From Phyto melanocephala (taxonomy: Eukaryota > Arthropoda > Insecta > Diptera > Rhinophoridae), in NCBI GenBank assembly GCA_941918925.1, contig OW799234.1, positions 85,014,497 to 85,078,496 of the forward strand: 64,000 nucleotides of DNA, given 5' to 3'. The position numbers and the translations under genes were made by a program. Each line of letters begins with the position of its first letter. Positions within the stretch are counted from its first letter, which is position 1. Of this stretch, positions 12,401-21,937 are shown one piece after another. The notes beneath the pieces were generated by a model that did no database searches, was not told the origin of the DNA, and saw only the letters and a program-made list of their open reading frames with translations.

Positions 12401-13955
12401 TAATTTACAGTTTAAATACAGATGTGGAAAATCTTAATCGTTTTATAATGTTCTTTCACGAGGAGTCGGAACTATTGTAAGTTTTACATTAACAGAACGC
12501 ATTTAAATCCTAAACGAAGTAAAATATTATTTATAAACGTTTTCTCGGGACGATTCGGAGTAAAGTTAAACACATCCCAAATCTACAATCGGAGACCCAT
12601 AAGGCTCTTGTGCGTTCCTTCAATAAAATAATTCAAATATGAGAAATAATGTTAACTTAAGATACGAGAAATGAACCTGTGAAATACATTCCTAACAAGT
12701 CATCATTGTCTAGATACTAGCCATTCGACGCCCATAATGTAACCATTAATATTCTCTAGTTTACACTGCGAAATATAGCTTTATTGTGAAATCGTTTTCC
12801 TAGCCACCAGTGATTCTGTAATGTCAGGCAGTGACAGACAACGGGCTTTACCATTTCTAACTCTTTTTTATCTTTACACATCGTACAATAATCCAGATTG
12901 TCTCACCTACTGATTCTAGCTCTTTCCAGACAATACTCCGTAATAACCCTAATATTGGATTTTAGACACATCTCATTAAAGTATCTGTATCTGTTAAGTT
13001 CACATATAAAGCTCTTGATCCCTTACAGTCCCTCTATGCTAAATCAGTTCTGACTTACATCCAAACCCTTGTGGCCTTACCATTATAAAAATATATTTCT
13101 CTAACTACCACTTAATCATAGACCCAGTTTTGAGCAATCGGTCTAAGTTTATTTCAAAATATATCCAATTGGTTCATTTCGGATTCCGTAAAACGTCTCC
13201 GTGTTGTGAGTGGCCTGCCATTTACTCTACCGTCTTGTTGGAGTAGATTCTGTCTAAGAGCTTGTTTAGATACATTGTTGTCGTTTCAAAAGAGGATGTG
13301 TCACTTTCGTTTACGTATTTCGTTCGATACTGGCATTTGGTTTGTATTTGCTAGCAACTCTGCATGGCCTTATATGTAGAGAGTATGGCTTTACATGGCC
13401 GACCTAAGGGCTGATCCACCACACGTAAGTTCGTCTGCAATGTCGTTTCCGAAAGTACAGTCCCCAGAACCCTATAAACCTGACGTTTCAAGAGCCTGCC
13501 TACATTCCATAATCAGCCTTGATTTTTTGTAATGTCCGTTCAAGGCTATTTGAACTAAAATTTTATAAAAAAGAATTACTCCAAATCGAATAAAATGTAG
13601 TGTCAAAACGTACAAATTTAAAAATTATTTCTAATGGAATATTACTAACTTTGAAGAATTTAATCCGAACAAGGTTTTCTTAACACGTATTCTCTTTCAA
13701 AACATGATCTTCAGATATCGCAGTGGCAGCGTAGTCAAATACTATATACCGGTTGAAAATGTTATATATTCTTACGTTTTTGGAAGTATAGAAAAAAATC
13801 GTCATCGTTTAAATATTGCAGACTATACGCTAACACCCTTTTCATTTAACAATGTTTTTGGATTATTGCAAAAATCGCGCAAAGCAAAACGTCGTCCTCA
13901 AAAATCACGAACAAGTGTTTTAAAAGATGCTAAAACTTTACCAAGAAGAGATTAG
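2198..13955 (+). CDS. ABCA-type ABC transporter, 5'-partial, ten exons
   Basis: Predicted membrane ATP-binding-cassette transporter of subfamily A, a family that moves lipids across membranes. Exons inferred from splice sites and frame: 2198-3406, 3472-4190, 5778-6067, 8134-8262, 8333-8473, 9045-9180, 9255-9437, 11698-12348, 12411-12476, 13715-13955. They total 3765 nt, with phases agreeing at every junction, and end in TAG. The visible order is end of TMD1, NBD1, TMD2, NBD2 and a C-terminal tail. Full ABCA proteins are about 1500-1800 aa, so roughly the first 300-500 residues (TMD1) are missing; the first visible exon begins at an acceptor (CTTTTAG). Both NBDs have degenerate signature and switch motifs, yet the frame is open, so this is either a diverged functional gene or a very young pseudogene. 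Which fly ABCA orthologue it is cannot be told. Confidence 0.9.
3472..4190 (+). CDS. ABCA exon: NBD1 tail, linker, start of TMD2
   Basis: Acceptor CTTGTAG ends at 3471 after a 64-bp intron; donor GTAAGT is at 4191. The first part carries the post-NBD1 regulatory segment typical of ABCA proteins (GIKYIYMAGSSLNDVYMAL resembles the conserved G-S-LEEVFL segment). A basic stretch follows, then a hydrophobic helix (FLPICVILIACFLIIAFDLM) that opens TMD2, and the start of the extracellular loop. The frame continues into 5778 by two leftover bases. Confidence 0.85.
4573..5702 (-). repeat. TATACCC-family repeat, long form, in ABCA intron
   Basis: Reads inverted. It begins at the GTCATTCCGCTTGCAACACA side and ends at GGCATAGCCGAATATAGTGC and TTAGTTGTT. 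The stretch 4790-5700 matches 34143-34860 (shared CACGCCTACTTTAACGCC-type blocks and GTGATACATACATATGTATT). The copy occupies most of the 1.6-kb ABCA intron 4191-5777. Confidence 0.65.
5778..9437 (+). CDS. ABCA exons 3-7: TMD2 helices
   Basis: Five short exons (5778-6067, 8134-8262, 8333-8473, 9045-9180, 9255-9437) encode successive hydrophobic helices. They include LLVTVLYVTIIIAYVI, MLLLLNGLASVLFVYLM and FISITTFIYLTIFVATIAY, then a cytosolic stretch rich in charged residues that leads into NBD2. Each exon has consensus borders (CAG or TAG before, GTAAGT after). I joined them by phase, and no stop appears across the joins. Exon 8134-8262 lies only 100 bp downstream of a mariner relic. Confidence 0.82.
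6590..7205. repeat. Degenerate tandem repeat in ABCA intron
   Basis: Three to four diverged units share CCTGGTAATTACGAATACAA followed by GTCGAGTCGTTCTCAAGTTA, TGCTCTTACATACATGC and CCACGCCCACTTTTC-like words. The units begin near 6600, 6850, 7000 and 7130. No protein was recognised. Confidence 0.5.
7233..8034 (+). mobile_element. Degenerate DD41D mariner-type element
   Basis: Inverted ends TTGGGTGATTCATC and GATGAATCACTCAT with TA on both sides (7231-7232, 8035-8036). Inside are broken frames of a mariner transposase: ILFSDRAHF near 7435, FQQDVSTSHTTRETMDLL near 7620, and a C-terminal LRRSRGQH near 7900. There are many stops and frameshifts, and the N-terminal DNA-binding part is absent. It lies in the intron just upstream of ABCA exon 8134-8262. 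Confidence 0.75.
8695..8800. repeat. Second copy of the 1905-2055 repeat
   Basis: TTTACTGGACTTTACTGGAT and CTTTTGAGTAAACGAATGAA match the repeat upstream of the ABCA exons in inverted orientation. It lies in the intron 8474-9044. Confidence 0.4.
9780..9910. repeat. Diverged CAAGG MITE copy
   Basis: CAAAGCATATTTATTTAATG followed by TCATCTGATTATTTTT and TCCATAGATAAAAAAG resembles the MITE at 37381-37594. No clear target duplication remains. Confidence 0.5.
9936..10490 (+). pseudogene. DD41D mariner transposase, internally deleted and 3'-truncated
   Basis: After TAAAGGGTCCGCCATCTAAC (candidate left end), an open frame starts at ATG 10043. It begins with the family N terminus (MVVYTLEQRWEILRHYF), then jumps straight to the catalytic region (KIISSDEAYFDLGRYVNKQN), so about 150 residues with the helix-turn-helix are gone. 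It continues through RIWGTENPHAYIEKPIHPKQ, WSRGIIGQFFFENEQ and FQQDGALCHTTEATL, then degenerates; the third catalytic residue is missing. It cannot encode an active enzyme. It sits in the ABCA intron 9438-11697. Confidence 0.85.
10981..11057. mobile_element. Hairpin MITE, copy 1
   Basis: TCAATTCTCGTTCTATGAAA at the left is mirrored by CAGAACGAGAATTGA at the right. The whole folds into one long hairpin with a short AT-rich loop. Related copies are at 39828-39941 and 63809-63913. Confidence 0.75.
11350..11484 (+). other. Possible orphan transmembrane exon remnant
   Basis: An open frame with ATG at 11386 reads MCATRRNLYLSIFALPIIL followed by VVFVTKVTLTLQN, then GTATGT, a possible donor. It looks like the first membrane helix of a transporter. 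It is not needed in the ABCA transcript, because exon 9255-9437 joins 11698 in phase without it. It may be a relic of a duplicated ABCA gene, or chance. Confidence 0.3.
11698..12348 (+). CDS. ABCA exon: NBD2
   Basis: Acceptor CCCTTAG is at 11691-11697 and donor GTAGTT at 12349. Visible residues run from about 936 to 1153. Walker A reads GIYGTGKS, the Q-loop YCPQNAGFNSLLTPREIL and Walker B ILIFDEPTKGL, with Asp1064 and Glu1065 kept. The signature is LPANIKRR instead of LSGGNKRK, and the switch region is FTSSESDEL, with Ser where the family has His. The codon at 11708 is TTG inside the exon, not a start. Nucleotide binding is plausible; normal hydrolysis is doubtful. Confidence 0.9.
12411..13955 (+). 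CDS. ABCA last two exons, C-terminal tail
   Basis: Exon 12411-12476 (22 codons) follows TTTACAG, and exon 13715-13955 follows CTTCAG. The second holds the conserved post-NBD2 segment (an IADYTLTPFSFNNVFGLL region equivalent to the DYSxSQTTLEQVFL motif of ABCA proteins). It ends in a very basic tail (KSRKAKRRPQKSR) and a TAG stop. An AATAAA at 14142-14147 is a plausible polyadenylation signal. The intron of 1.24 kb between them holds decayed LINE sequence. Confidence 0.85.
12480..13710 (-). pseudogene. Decayed non-LTR retrotransposon sequence in ABCA intron
   Basis: On the minus strand near 13430, a broken frame reads GNDIADELTCGGSALRSAM, resembling the GNExADELARxGS segment of LINE RNase H domains. 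It is followed by GRPLTTRRRFTESEMNQLD near 13200. Stops are frequent. Composition is less AT-rich than the surrounding intron, consistent with an old insertion. Confidence 0.4.
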
Positions 13956-16320
13956 TCAATTGTACTTTTTAACAAAAAAAAAATTCTTGTACATTTTTTA
14001 ATTGTAAAATTATTTTATTGAAAACAAAATTTGATAATGTTTACTGAAGATTTATTATTATACTGGATATTTTTTCGCCTTTCCAATCTCTATATTAAAT
14101 CGGTGTGATCAGAGCTGTGATTTTTTCGCTTTTAAACTTTAAATAAAAATTTATTAAAACAAAACTATATTTTTATTCGCCTGATGTGGTATGTATAATA
14201 TGTTTTTTAATATAGGTTGTATATATTTCTCTTGTTGTTGTCAATTTCATTTTATATATTTATATATATAACAACATTTTTGTTTTTATTATTTTTATTA
14301 TTATTATTATTTTTTAATATATAATACATATGTATGTGTAATAGATAGACTTTTTAATAAACTTATAAATATTATCGAATTTTTATAACCACATAAAATA
14401 TTTTTAAATTGTAAATTAAGGTAGACATTAAAGGATAAAACAGTGTTTGATAGTAACTTAAATAAAATTTATTTTTTAGGTTTAACGCAAACGTTAGTAA
14501 GTACACTCAAAGATATGATTTATAAATATTTTAAAGAAAAAAACCAGGGTTTTTAAAATTTAATAATAATTAGATTTAAATATTAAAATTAAAAGCAACT
14601 AATTGTCTTTTCTTTTTTTTCCAAAAACTAACTAAAAAATAAACGCCAGGCGGTTTGGGAATGAAATCGAAAAGAAGTGTTAATCAAAATAAAAATGAAT
14701 AAAAATCGGTTGAATAAGACATTTAAAATAAGTAAGAATAATAATTATTTCTAGCATATTCTACGGTTGACCTATTCGACTGTAATCTTTGTTGTAAATG
14801 CGACTATACTGTCTTTATTTTGTATATCACACACAAGAAACACTCTTTGCAAAAGTAATTTTTATCAACCATGTTGATTAAACATGTTTTTTAATTTTTG
14901 TTTTAGCTCTGTTCCACATGCATAACGAAACAGTCCGAACTTACCCAAAAGCGTTCCACATAACAATTTTTGTTCAATTATGAGAGTAATTGAGAGAGTA
15001 ATTTTTTTCATTTCCTGCACGAACTTTTTCTTTGGGTAAGTTCGGACAAGAATTTAACAATCAGCTGTTTTTTGTTTACATATGAAACTGAAAATTAATC
15101 AAAAAATTTGCAAGCAAAAGAAAAGTTTAGTTTTTGTTAGAAAATATATTAAAAAGCAAAATGGAAGGTTTTAATGAAAAAGTTAAAGTGGTAAATACAT
15201 TAGTGAATAGATATCTCCCTTGTTCTTTAAAATAAATACTTTTAAAAAATTTACACTGGCTCAGCTTTTCTTTCAGTTCTTTTTAAATTATTTTTAACAT
15301 CTGTTGGCAATGATGCAAATGGTTTGTTTTTATAATGTTATTGCTTTTAAGCGTCTAAAATCACTTAAATAGATTTTAATTAAAAAAGTAAGCACCATTA
15401 GTATTACAAGAAGTGCAAAAATGGTTTTTTTCGTTCCAGCAATTTTGGGTAGTTTTGGCAAATTTAGAGAGTAATTTTCATTTTACTCTCATTAGTCCGA
15501 ACTTGTCCGAGATCTTGTGGAACACACATTTTGTTACACACAAATGTATGTAAATTTTGCGCATGTTTTAGTAGCAACTTTTAACGCTTATAACTCTTTA
15601 AAGTACTGAACCAATTTTAATAAGATTAATATTCTGCACATCTGCTGGATTCCTTTCGAATAATATTGATTGCATAATGTGAGTGTGAACTGCGTAACAA
15701 AAAATCGATTTGCCTATTAATAAACATATTAGATTAAGGGAAGATAAATATTATGCGCTGGGAGGACTTTGGAGATTTGGCATATTTGAATTACATTGGA
15801 GAAAGATAGAATTTAAATTTACCTTTAGTATTTTCGAGGTTTTAAGCATTAAAAATCGCTAAATCGGAAAATTAATTTAAACTTTGAAATATACATACTT
15901 ATGTACATATTCTGAACTTATTTTAAAACTATTTTATTGCAATTTATACATAATGCTGTACATATTTGTACGATGGCGCAAGTTTTCCATTCGTTAAGTA
16001 TTAGAGTTTTATAAGAATTTTCTCATTTTCGTATGGCATCGAATGTCGAAAGGATCAATGCGTTTGCTCGTTTACTCAAAGTTTATATAATTTTTTTTAT
16101 ATATAGAATTATAGTAAACGAACGAACTAGTATTACATTTGTTAATGTGTAAACCAAAAAAAATAGCTAAAAAGATTCAATAACAACAACTAGCATTAAT
16201 AATGGTATTCAAACTTGATAACAAAATACCCTTGTAGATTTTGTAAATATGTTTAAATATATATTTTGTAATACTATTTACTACATTCCTGGGTGCCAAT
16301 TTATGTTGTGTGAAACTGGA
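13956..16320. other. Intergenic AT-rich stretch
   Basis: 3' flank of the ABCA gene with AT-rich low-complexity DNA. A possible non-autonomous element lies at 14910-15525, between TGTTCCACATG and CTTGTGGAACA, with internal GTCCGAACTT repeats in both orientations. No gene was seen. Confidence 0.4.
14142..14147 (+). terminator. Candidate poly(A) signal of the ABCA gene
   Basis: AATAAA about 190 nt after the stop codon of the ABCA gene. The surroundings are AT-rich, so chance occurrence is possible. Confidence 0.35.
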
Positions 16321-16970
16321 AAATAAAAAGTTTTTTTATAGTTAAAGACAAGGTGATACCATATAATATAAAGAATGTCCTAGTTTAAAGTTTAAAGGGT
16401 CAATGGAAATCGCTTCAGGGATATAAACCGAATCTTTTTGTATTACATTGATGATTTAGACGTAGAGAATATGATGATGTCACCTGCCACACTTCGAGAG
16501 AAACAAGAGCATTTTTTTGAGGAAAAGTTCGAGAAAATCATATAATTTCTCGTAAAGGTCAAGTGAATTGGCCACAAGGATCGTGCTATTTAACAGTTTT
16601 AAACTTACTGCTTGTTATCTAAATGCGAACGAAATTTTCATTCTTACAAATATATTGAAAACAACAACAAAAACTAAAAATTTGTTTTTGTTTTCAACGT
16701 ATTTGTTTCTTTTTCTTTCGACATCGTTAAACAGGCTATTATTTTTGTGTGGTTTTTAAAATCATATCAACCATTGACAACAGAGTTCAATGAAAAAGGC
16801 GAATGAGAATTTTGGTAAAAGATTGGAAGCCGATTGAGCCTGAGCGACATAATTTTTGATTTTAAACCGAAATCTTTTTGAAATAAACTGAAGTAAAAAT
16901 ATTTTTAATATTAAAAAAAAAAACTTTTTTTAAAATTGAAATTTACCTTAAAGTGGAACACCCTTTATTA
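16320..16970 (+). pseudogene. Relic of a DD41D mariner-type element
   Basis: The stretch 16555-16610 translates as GQVNWPQGSCYLTVLNLLL, matching the VNWPPRSCDLTPLDYFL block of the other copies, with the catalytic Asp changed. The right end AACACCCTTTA at 16959-16969 resembles the TAAAGGGTG end of the relatives. The left end is unclear. Confidence 0.5.
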
Positions 16971-18512
16971 TATGCAAAAACGAGAATTTGCATGTAATGA
17001 TTAAAAAAATAAATAAAGACAGCCATGCAATTGTTACAATTTTTATTCAAATTTTCTCTGTCGGTTTTCTTACTTTCTGGGTACAGTTCAGTGAAATGAA
17101 AGTAAACGAAAAGTGATATTCTTAAAGGAAAAAAAATTTCCAAAAGTTAATGCTAAAAAACAAAATTTTAAGACAGTAAAAAATAAAAAGGTTCCGACAC
17201 TTTAATAAATACTTTCTGTCGTATTAAAAGAAATATTTTAGGTTTATTAAAGGCTTATTTACAAATTTCTGTACACAATCTGTCAAATAAGCCTTAAATA
17301 AAAAAGATTTGCCTCTCTAGATCGAAATCTTTCGAATCTTCTGAAAAAAAAAGACAAAAGCAATTGTCCATAAAAACCACAGAGTTTTTATTCTGCGTTA
17401 TCCAAATTTATAAAACAAGAATTCAATTAACAAAGGCACGTACGCTTTGCATTCAAAAGACGTTGTAAATATTAAATAAATACCCCACCAACTGTAAAAA
17501 CTGTAATATGTTAAATGTTAAACAATCCTAAATCAATTATATATTAGACACTTTTGCTCTATTACCAGTGATTATTTCTTGCATTGTTATAACGCATTTG
17601 AAGTAAGTTATTGTTATAAAATTAAAAATTAACTCGTTAATGGGTGTAATTTTTAAAAATGTGTATTTAACTTAAATATTATGATGTATGAAGTGGGAAA
17701 ATTAATAAATTTAATATTTCAACCGATTCAACCGCTTATATTATTTGATTACTATTTATAGATTATTTTAATTTTATTTATTTTTTTTAATATACTTATT
17801 TGTATATTATTTTATTGTAATTAGTATTTTATTACTATAGACTTTATTCTTTATTTGTTGCATTCACAAGAAGTCCTTAGTGTCGTATCGTCGTATAGTT
17901 ATAGTTTCCCGATAATAATAAAATAAATTAAAACTATTGTATTATTAATAGTAGAATTTTAAAAACTTAAAAATAAGACATTATGAAAATACAACATTAA
18001 GGACACCTCGTCAATTCACCAATTGTGTTTTAGTTTTTAGTATATATTACAAATTAGAACTCTAACATATGCCTTAGTATAGATTTGTTGTCTGTTAAAC
18101 AATGTGGTTGTTTTCTTATCGAACATAAGTATGTATAAATAAAAAGAGTAGTGATGTAACGAATGTAAATGTTTAAAGATCCACGAATGCGAATACAGAC
18201 CGCGCGAGTAAGTTGACACATACAATTTTTTCATCATTTGCATTTATCAGCTAGATAGTAGTTTTTAACTAGCAATCAGTAGAAATGGGAAAAATAAAAT
18301 TTTAGATCCAGCGGAAAGATCCTAAATCAATAACTATTTGTTAAATTATTGCTGTCGTGACATTGATCGCGAAGTTGTGCGAAATCACAAAAACGTTCTC
18401 AGATATATGAAAGTTAGAAATGCATTGAAATACTACAAAGAAAAGGTTGAAACATTTTAACTTTGACAGAACTAAGAAAAATTTCCACTGAATGGTAAAC
18501 CATATAAATAAA
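16970..18512. other. Intergenic AT-rich stretch
   Basis: Very AT-rich sequence without recognisable genes, RNA genes or well-preserved elements. Short open frames here are all under 90 codons and have no recognisable motifs. Confidence 0.5.
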
Positions 18513-18690
18513 TAACAAGTAAGAGTGCTATATTCGGCCGTGCCGAATCTTACATACCCTTCACAACGTGTAACAGTAACAGTAGTTTGAATCACCATTC
18601 ATCCCATATGAAATACGTACATACATATAAAAAACATACATAAACCTATATAAAAACATCCCATTGTAAAATTATAAATTTACGTATGTA

Positions 18691-20312
18691 CACTGGCGAG
18701 CAAAAGCGAGTACATGTTTAGAATACTTTAACTCAAAAAGTCGTAAAGGGGTAAACAATTAAGGATATTTTATGAAACTTCCAGCAAAAATTAGTTATTG
18801 TATTAGCTAACGAATGTTATACTTTATATAAAAATAACTGAATAAAAACAGCCAATACAAAAGAAAAACTTTTGGTAACTCTATTTACTCAGTTTTGCAC
18901 GTTTTGAATATGGAAATTCAAAGTAGGCTGTGACTTACTGAGAAATGTTAAATTTACGGTTATATATTTTTTGATAGTCGGTTTTCATCATTTTTAAGTT
19001 GTCAGTCCTTTTACTTCTTTTATTTTATTCGTGATAGCCTTTTTAAAGAGCAAAATAAAGCTAAAATGAGAAAAATAAACGTGGACACTGAAGATGCTAT
19101 TGTAACTTTGACTAACAGTGGCTTCTCATCTAGAGTAATTGCTGGTAAAGTTAACGTTAGTCAACGCACAGTGACTTCGGTACAAAAACGCCGAAATATA
19201 GTTCCGAAGCCTAATAGGGGAGGCCGTCCTCGATTACTAAAAGATTCGGACGCGCGATTAATGGTCCGAGAAATGAAGAAAAATGCCTTAAAGACACCAA
19301 AGCAAGCTGCTAATGCCATTAGTAAAAACGTAAATGAATGGACTGCTCGCAGAGCGCTGAAGAGAATTGGTTTAGTAGCAGCAGTAAAGAAGAAAAAAAC
19401 CAGCTCTGTCTGATAAAAACATAAAAGCGCGTCTGGAATTTTGCAAAAAACATCAGCATTGGAGCATTGATGACTGGAAAAGGGTTATTTGGTCGGATGA
19501 GACAAAAATCAACCGATTCCAATTTGATGGTAAGGAATATTTCTGGAGTAGACCTCATGAATCTATTCAAAAGTGTCATGTGAAACAAACCGTTAAACAT
19601 GGCGGAGGTAGCTTGATGATTTGGGGCTGTTTCAATTGGTGGCATATTGGACCTATTGTACGAATTAATGGGATTATAAAGAAAGAGGATTACCTCCGTA
19701 TTCTTCAAACCCATTTACCCGATTTTGTTGACCACAGCGCTTATCCCGAGGACGAAGTCATTTTCCAACAGGACGGAGACCCAAAACACACGGCTAAAAT
19801 CGTTCAAAAATGGCTGTCTGAACAAAAATTTCAGGTAATGAAATGGCCTGCACAGAGTCCGGATCTAAATCCAATAGAAAATTTGTGGTCCATATTGAAA
19901 AGACGATTGGGACAACACAATCGAGCGCCCACTAGTATTGGAGACCTTTGGAGCCGTGTAAAAGTAGAATAGGAAAATATTCCAAGTGAATTTAAAGAGA
20001 ATTTGGTGGAAAGCATGCCGAGGCGTGTAAATAGTGTTATTAAAAATAAAGGATTGTGGATACCATACTAAAAATAGCAAGTCTTAATAATACTAAAGAA
20101 TCGTGCAAAACTGAGTTAATTGAGTTGCCTTATTTGTTTATATTGAATTTTTTGTTTTTGTTTTGTGATTACTTTATTCAATACGTATTTTTTTAGCTAA
20201 TATAATAAAAAATAATTGCTAAAAAGTTTATGTAATTTGCTCTTTTATTTACAAAGATATGAAGCAGTAAATAGAAATATGTTGAACATGTACTCGGTTT
20301 TGCTCGCCAGTG
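18691..20312 (+). mobile_element. Tc1 (DD34E) transposon, nearly complete
   Basis: A 1622-bp element with inverted ends beginning CACTGGCGAGCAAAA (left CACTGGCGAGCAAAAGCGAG; right inverse CACTGGCGAGCAAAACCGAG), flanked by TA at 18689-18690 and 20313-20314. It inserted in a TATACCC-family repeat. The transposase gene inside is broken by one frameshift and one stop, so the copy is inactive on its own but recent, as the ends are well preserved. Confidence 0.92.
19066..20071 (+). pseudogene. Tc1 transposase with one frameshift and one stop
   Basis: Cut-and-paste transposase. ATG at 19066 opens the paired-like helix-turn-helix (NSGFSSRVIAGKVNVSQRTV) and the GRPRLL hook. Near 19395 an A-run has one extra base, so KKKK is followed by a premature stop; the next frame continues with the catalytic domain. 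Catalytic residues: Asp in VIWSDETKI, Asp in FQQDGDPKHT and Glu in SPDLNPIENLW, with 34 residues between the last two (DD34E). A TAG at about 19970 replaces the Trp expected in VKVEWENIP. Beyond it the frame runs to KNKGLWIPY and TAA near 20071. Confidence 0.93.
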
Positions 20313-20799
20313 TATGTTAAAAAAAAGTAAATAAAAAAATTTAAAAAAAAATTAAAAAAAAATTTAAAAAAAATAATTAAAATATAAATAATAAATTTAA
20401 AACAAAAAAAAATTTTTTTTGGCTCAGCTGGTATTCGATGCCACGTTTACTCTAACCAGTATACACGTTTGTATGTATGTATGTTGTTGTTGTAATGTTG
20501 TTTTTGTGAAAAAAAATTGAGGTGGTCGTGGTTTTTTGCTCATATCTCAGTTGTTTATGTACCGATGTTTCTGATTTTCAGTGCCGATCTACTCCCGAAT
20601 ATTTCTGATATTTTAATACCTCACCCGGGTCCAGGCGATATCGGGGGGCTTCAAAAAGTTGATTTCAACATACACACGGACAGACTGGCAGAGCTTAATC
20701 GACTCCCCTATTCATAGGCTTTCAGAAAATGAAAATTGTAGAAATTTCACACGGAATGACAAACCTATATATACCCTTTTTCACTGTGTGAAAGGTATA

Positions 20800-21670
20800 A
20801 TAATAAATTTAGTATATTTACCAGGAATCGTATGACGATGAATGTCATTTTAACGACTAGAAAAAAATGTTAACCCGAGCGATGTGATGGCCATAATTTT
20901 AACTTTCAGGATGTGAGAAAGGAAGAGCTATATTTTATTAAATCGAAAACTTAGAAGAGAGAGAGGGAGAGTAGTGTTAAGTATGGTATTAAGGTGATCG
21001 ATCGAAAAACCCGGTTTTCAAATAGTTCGAAATTTAGAATGTTTTTAAAAATTGATCAAATAAACCGGTTAACTGGTTGAATACATAATATATAATTTCT
21101 TAATGAAAAACTAAAAATATTTTAAAAAATCTAATAAAAATTATATCTAAATATAAACCTTTTAAGGCCATCTAAGATAGAACTTTTGCTTCGCGTTGCA
21201 AATTCGTTAAAAATTCACTTTGACATTTAAGATGAAATAGCCGTTCTTATATGAAACATGTCACATAAAGCACTTTCAACGCAGCGCGAAGCTTAAAGTT
21301 AAACAACTCTCATCTTTTGCGTGCTTTGACAATACGTACTTGCAAACTTAATAGGTAAACAAACAATGTGTAAGTGTTGTCAAAGTTTTTATTGTGACAT
21401 ACACCTTTTCTCTCGCGCTTTTCTGTCAAAGTTAGAAATGTCACGCAAAGCGACAAAGTTTTATCTGACATGGCCTTTAAGTTGATATACGTTAGACTAC
21501 TCAATTTCGAAACGCAAAAACTGACATAAAAACAATTGAATTATTTGGTTTTTAATTGGTTGAATTTAAGGACAAAAGGTACTCATTAACAGTAAAATAA
21601 ATAAATAAGACTCTTTATAAGGCTGTTACAAATTTTTGTATCTCTATCACTACCGTATTTTGTTTAAAAT
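20800..21670. other. Intergenic stretch with repeat pieces
   Basis: Contains a short segment (20990-21090: AAACCCGGTTTTC, AAACCGGTTAACTGGTT) related to the 3' part of the repeat at 70-1160. The rest is unremarkable AT-rich DNA. Confidence 0.4.
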
Positions 21671-21937
21671 ATTTGTGACACAAAACAGTAAATAAATCAT
21701 TAAAAAAATGTTATTGCATTTTGTAAAAAAATATATAAATGTACACCACGTTTTTAAAGAACTTAATTAAAATGTTAAAAGTCATAGCTGTTTGCTCTAG
21801 TACTGCCATATTATAATAATAAAAAATATTAAAAAGTCACTTCAATGCTCACGGTAGTCAAAGTTACCTTTTATTAACATTAACTTTATAGGCAACTTGT
21901 AATAATTACCCTTTGTGTGCTATACTATTTTAATATA

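Larger units (their letters stand above)
18513..20800 (+). repeat. TATACCC-family repeat split by a Tc1 element
   Basis: Left part 18513-18690 has AACAAGTAAGAGTGCTATAT, the hairpin ATTCGGCCGTGCCGAAT and TTACATACCCTTCAC. Right part 20315-20800 has GGCTCAGCTGGTATTCGATG, GGACAGACTGGCAGAGCTTA and the end TATATACCCTTTTTCACTGT. The arrangement equals the uninterrupted copy at 26197-26970, apart from the insert at 18691-20312. Confidence 0.8.

Noticed and set aside
14910..15525. TGTTCCACA inverted pair as a confirmed transposon
   Set aside because: The inverted ends are only about 10 bp and no target duplication or second full copy was found; left as a possibility in the intergenic entry.
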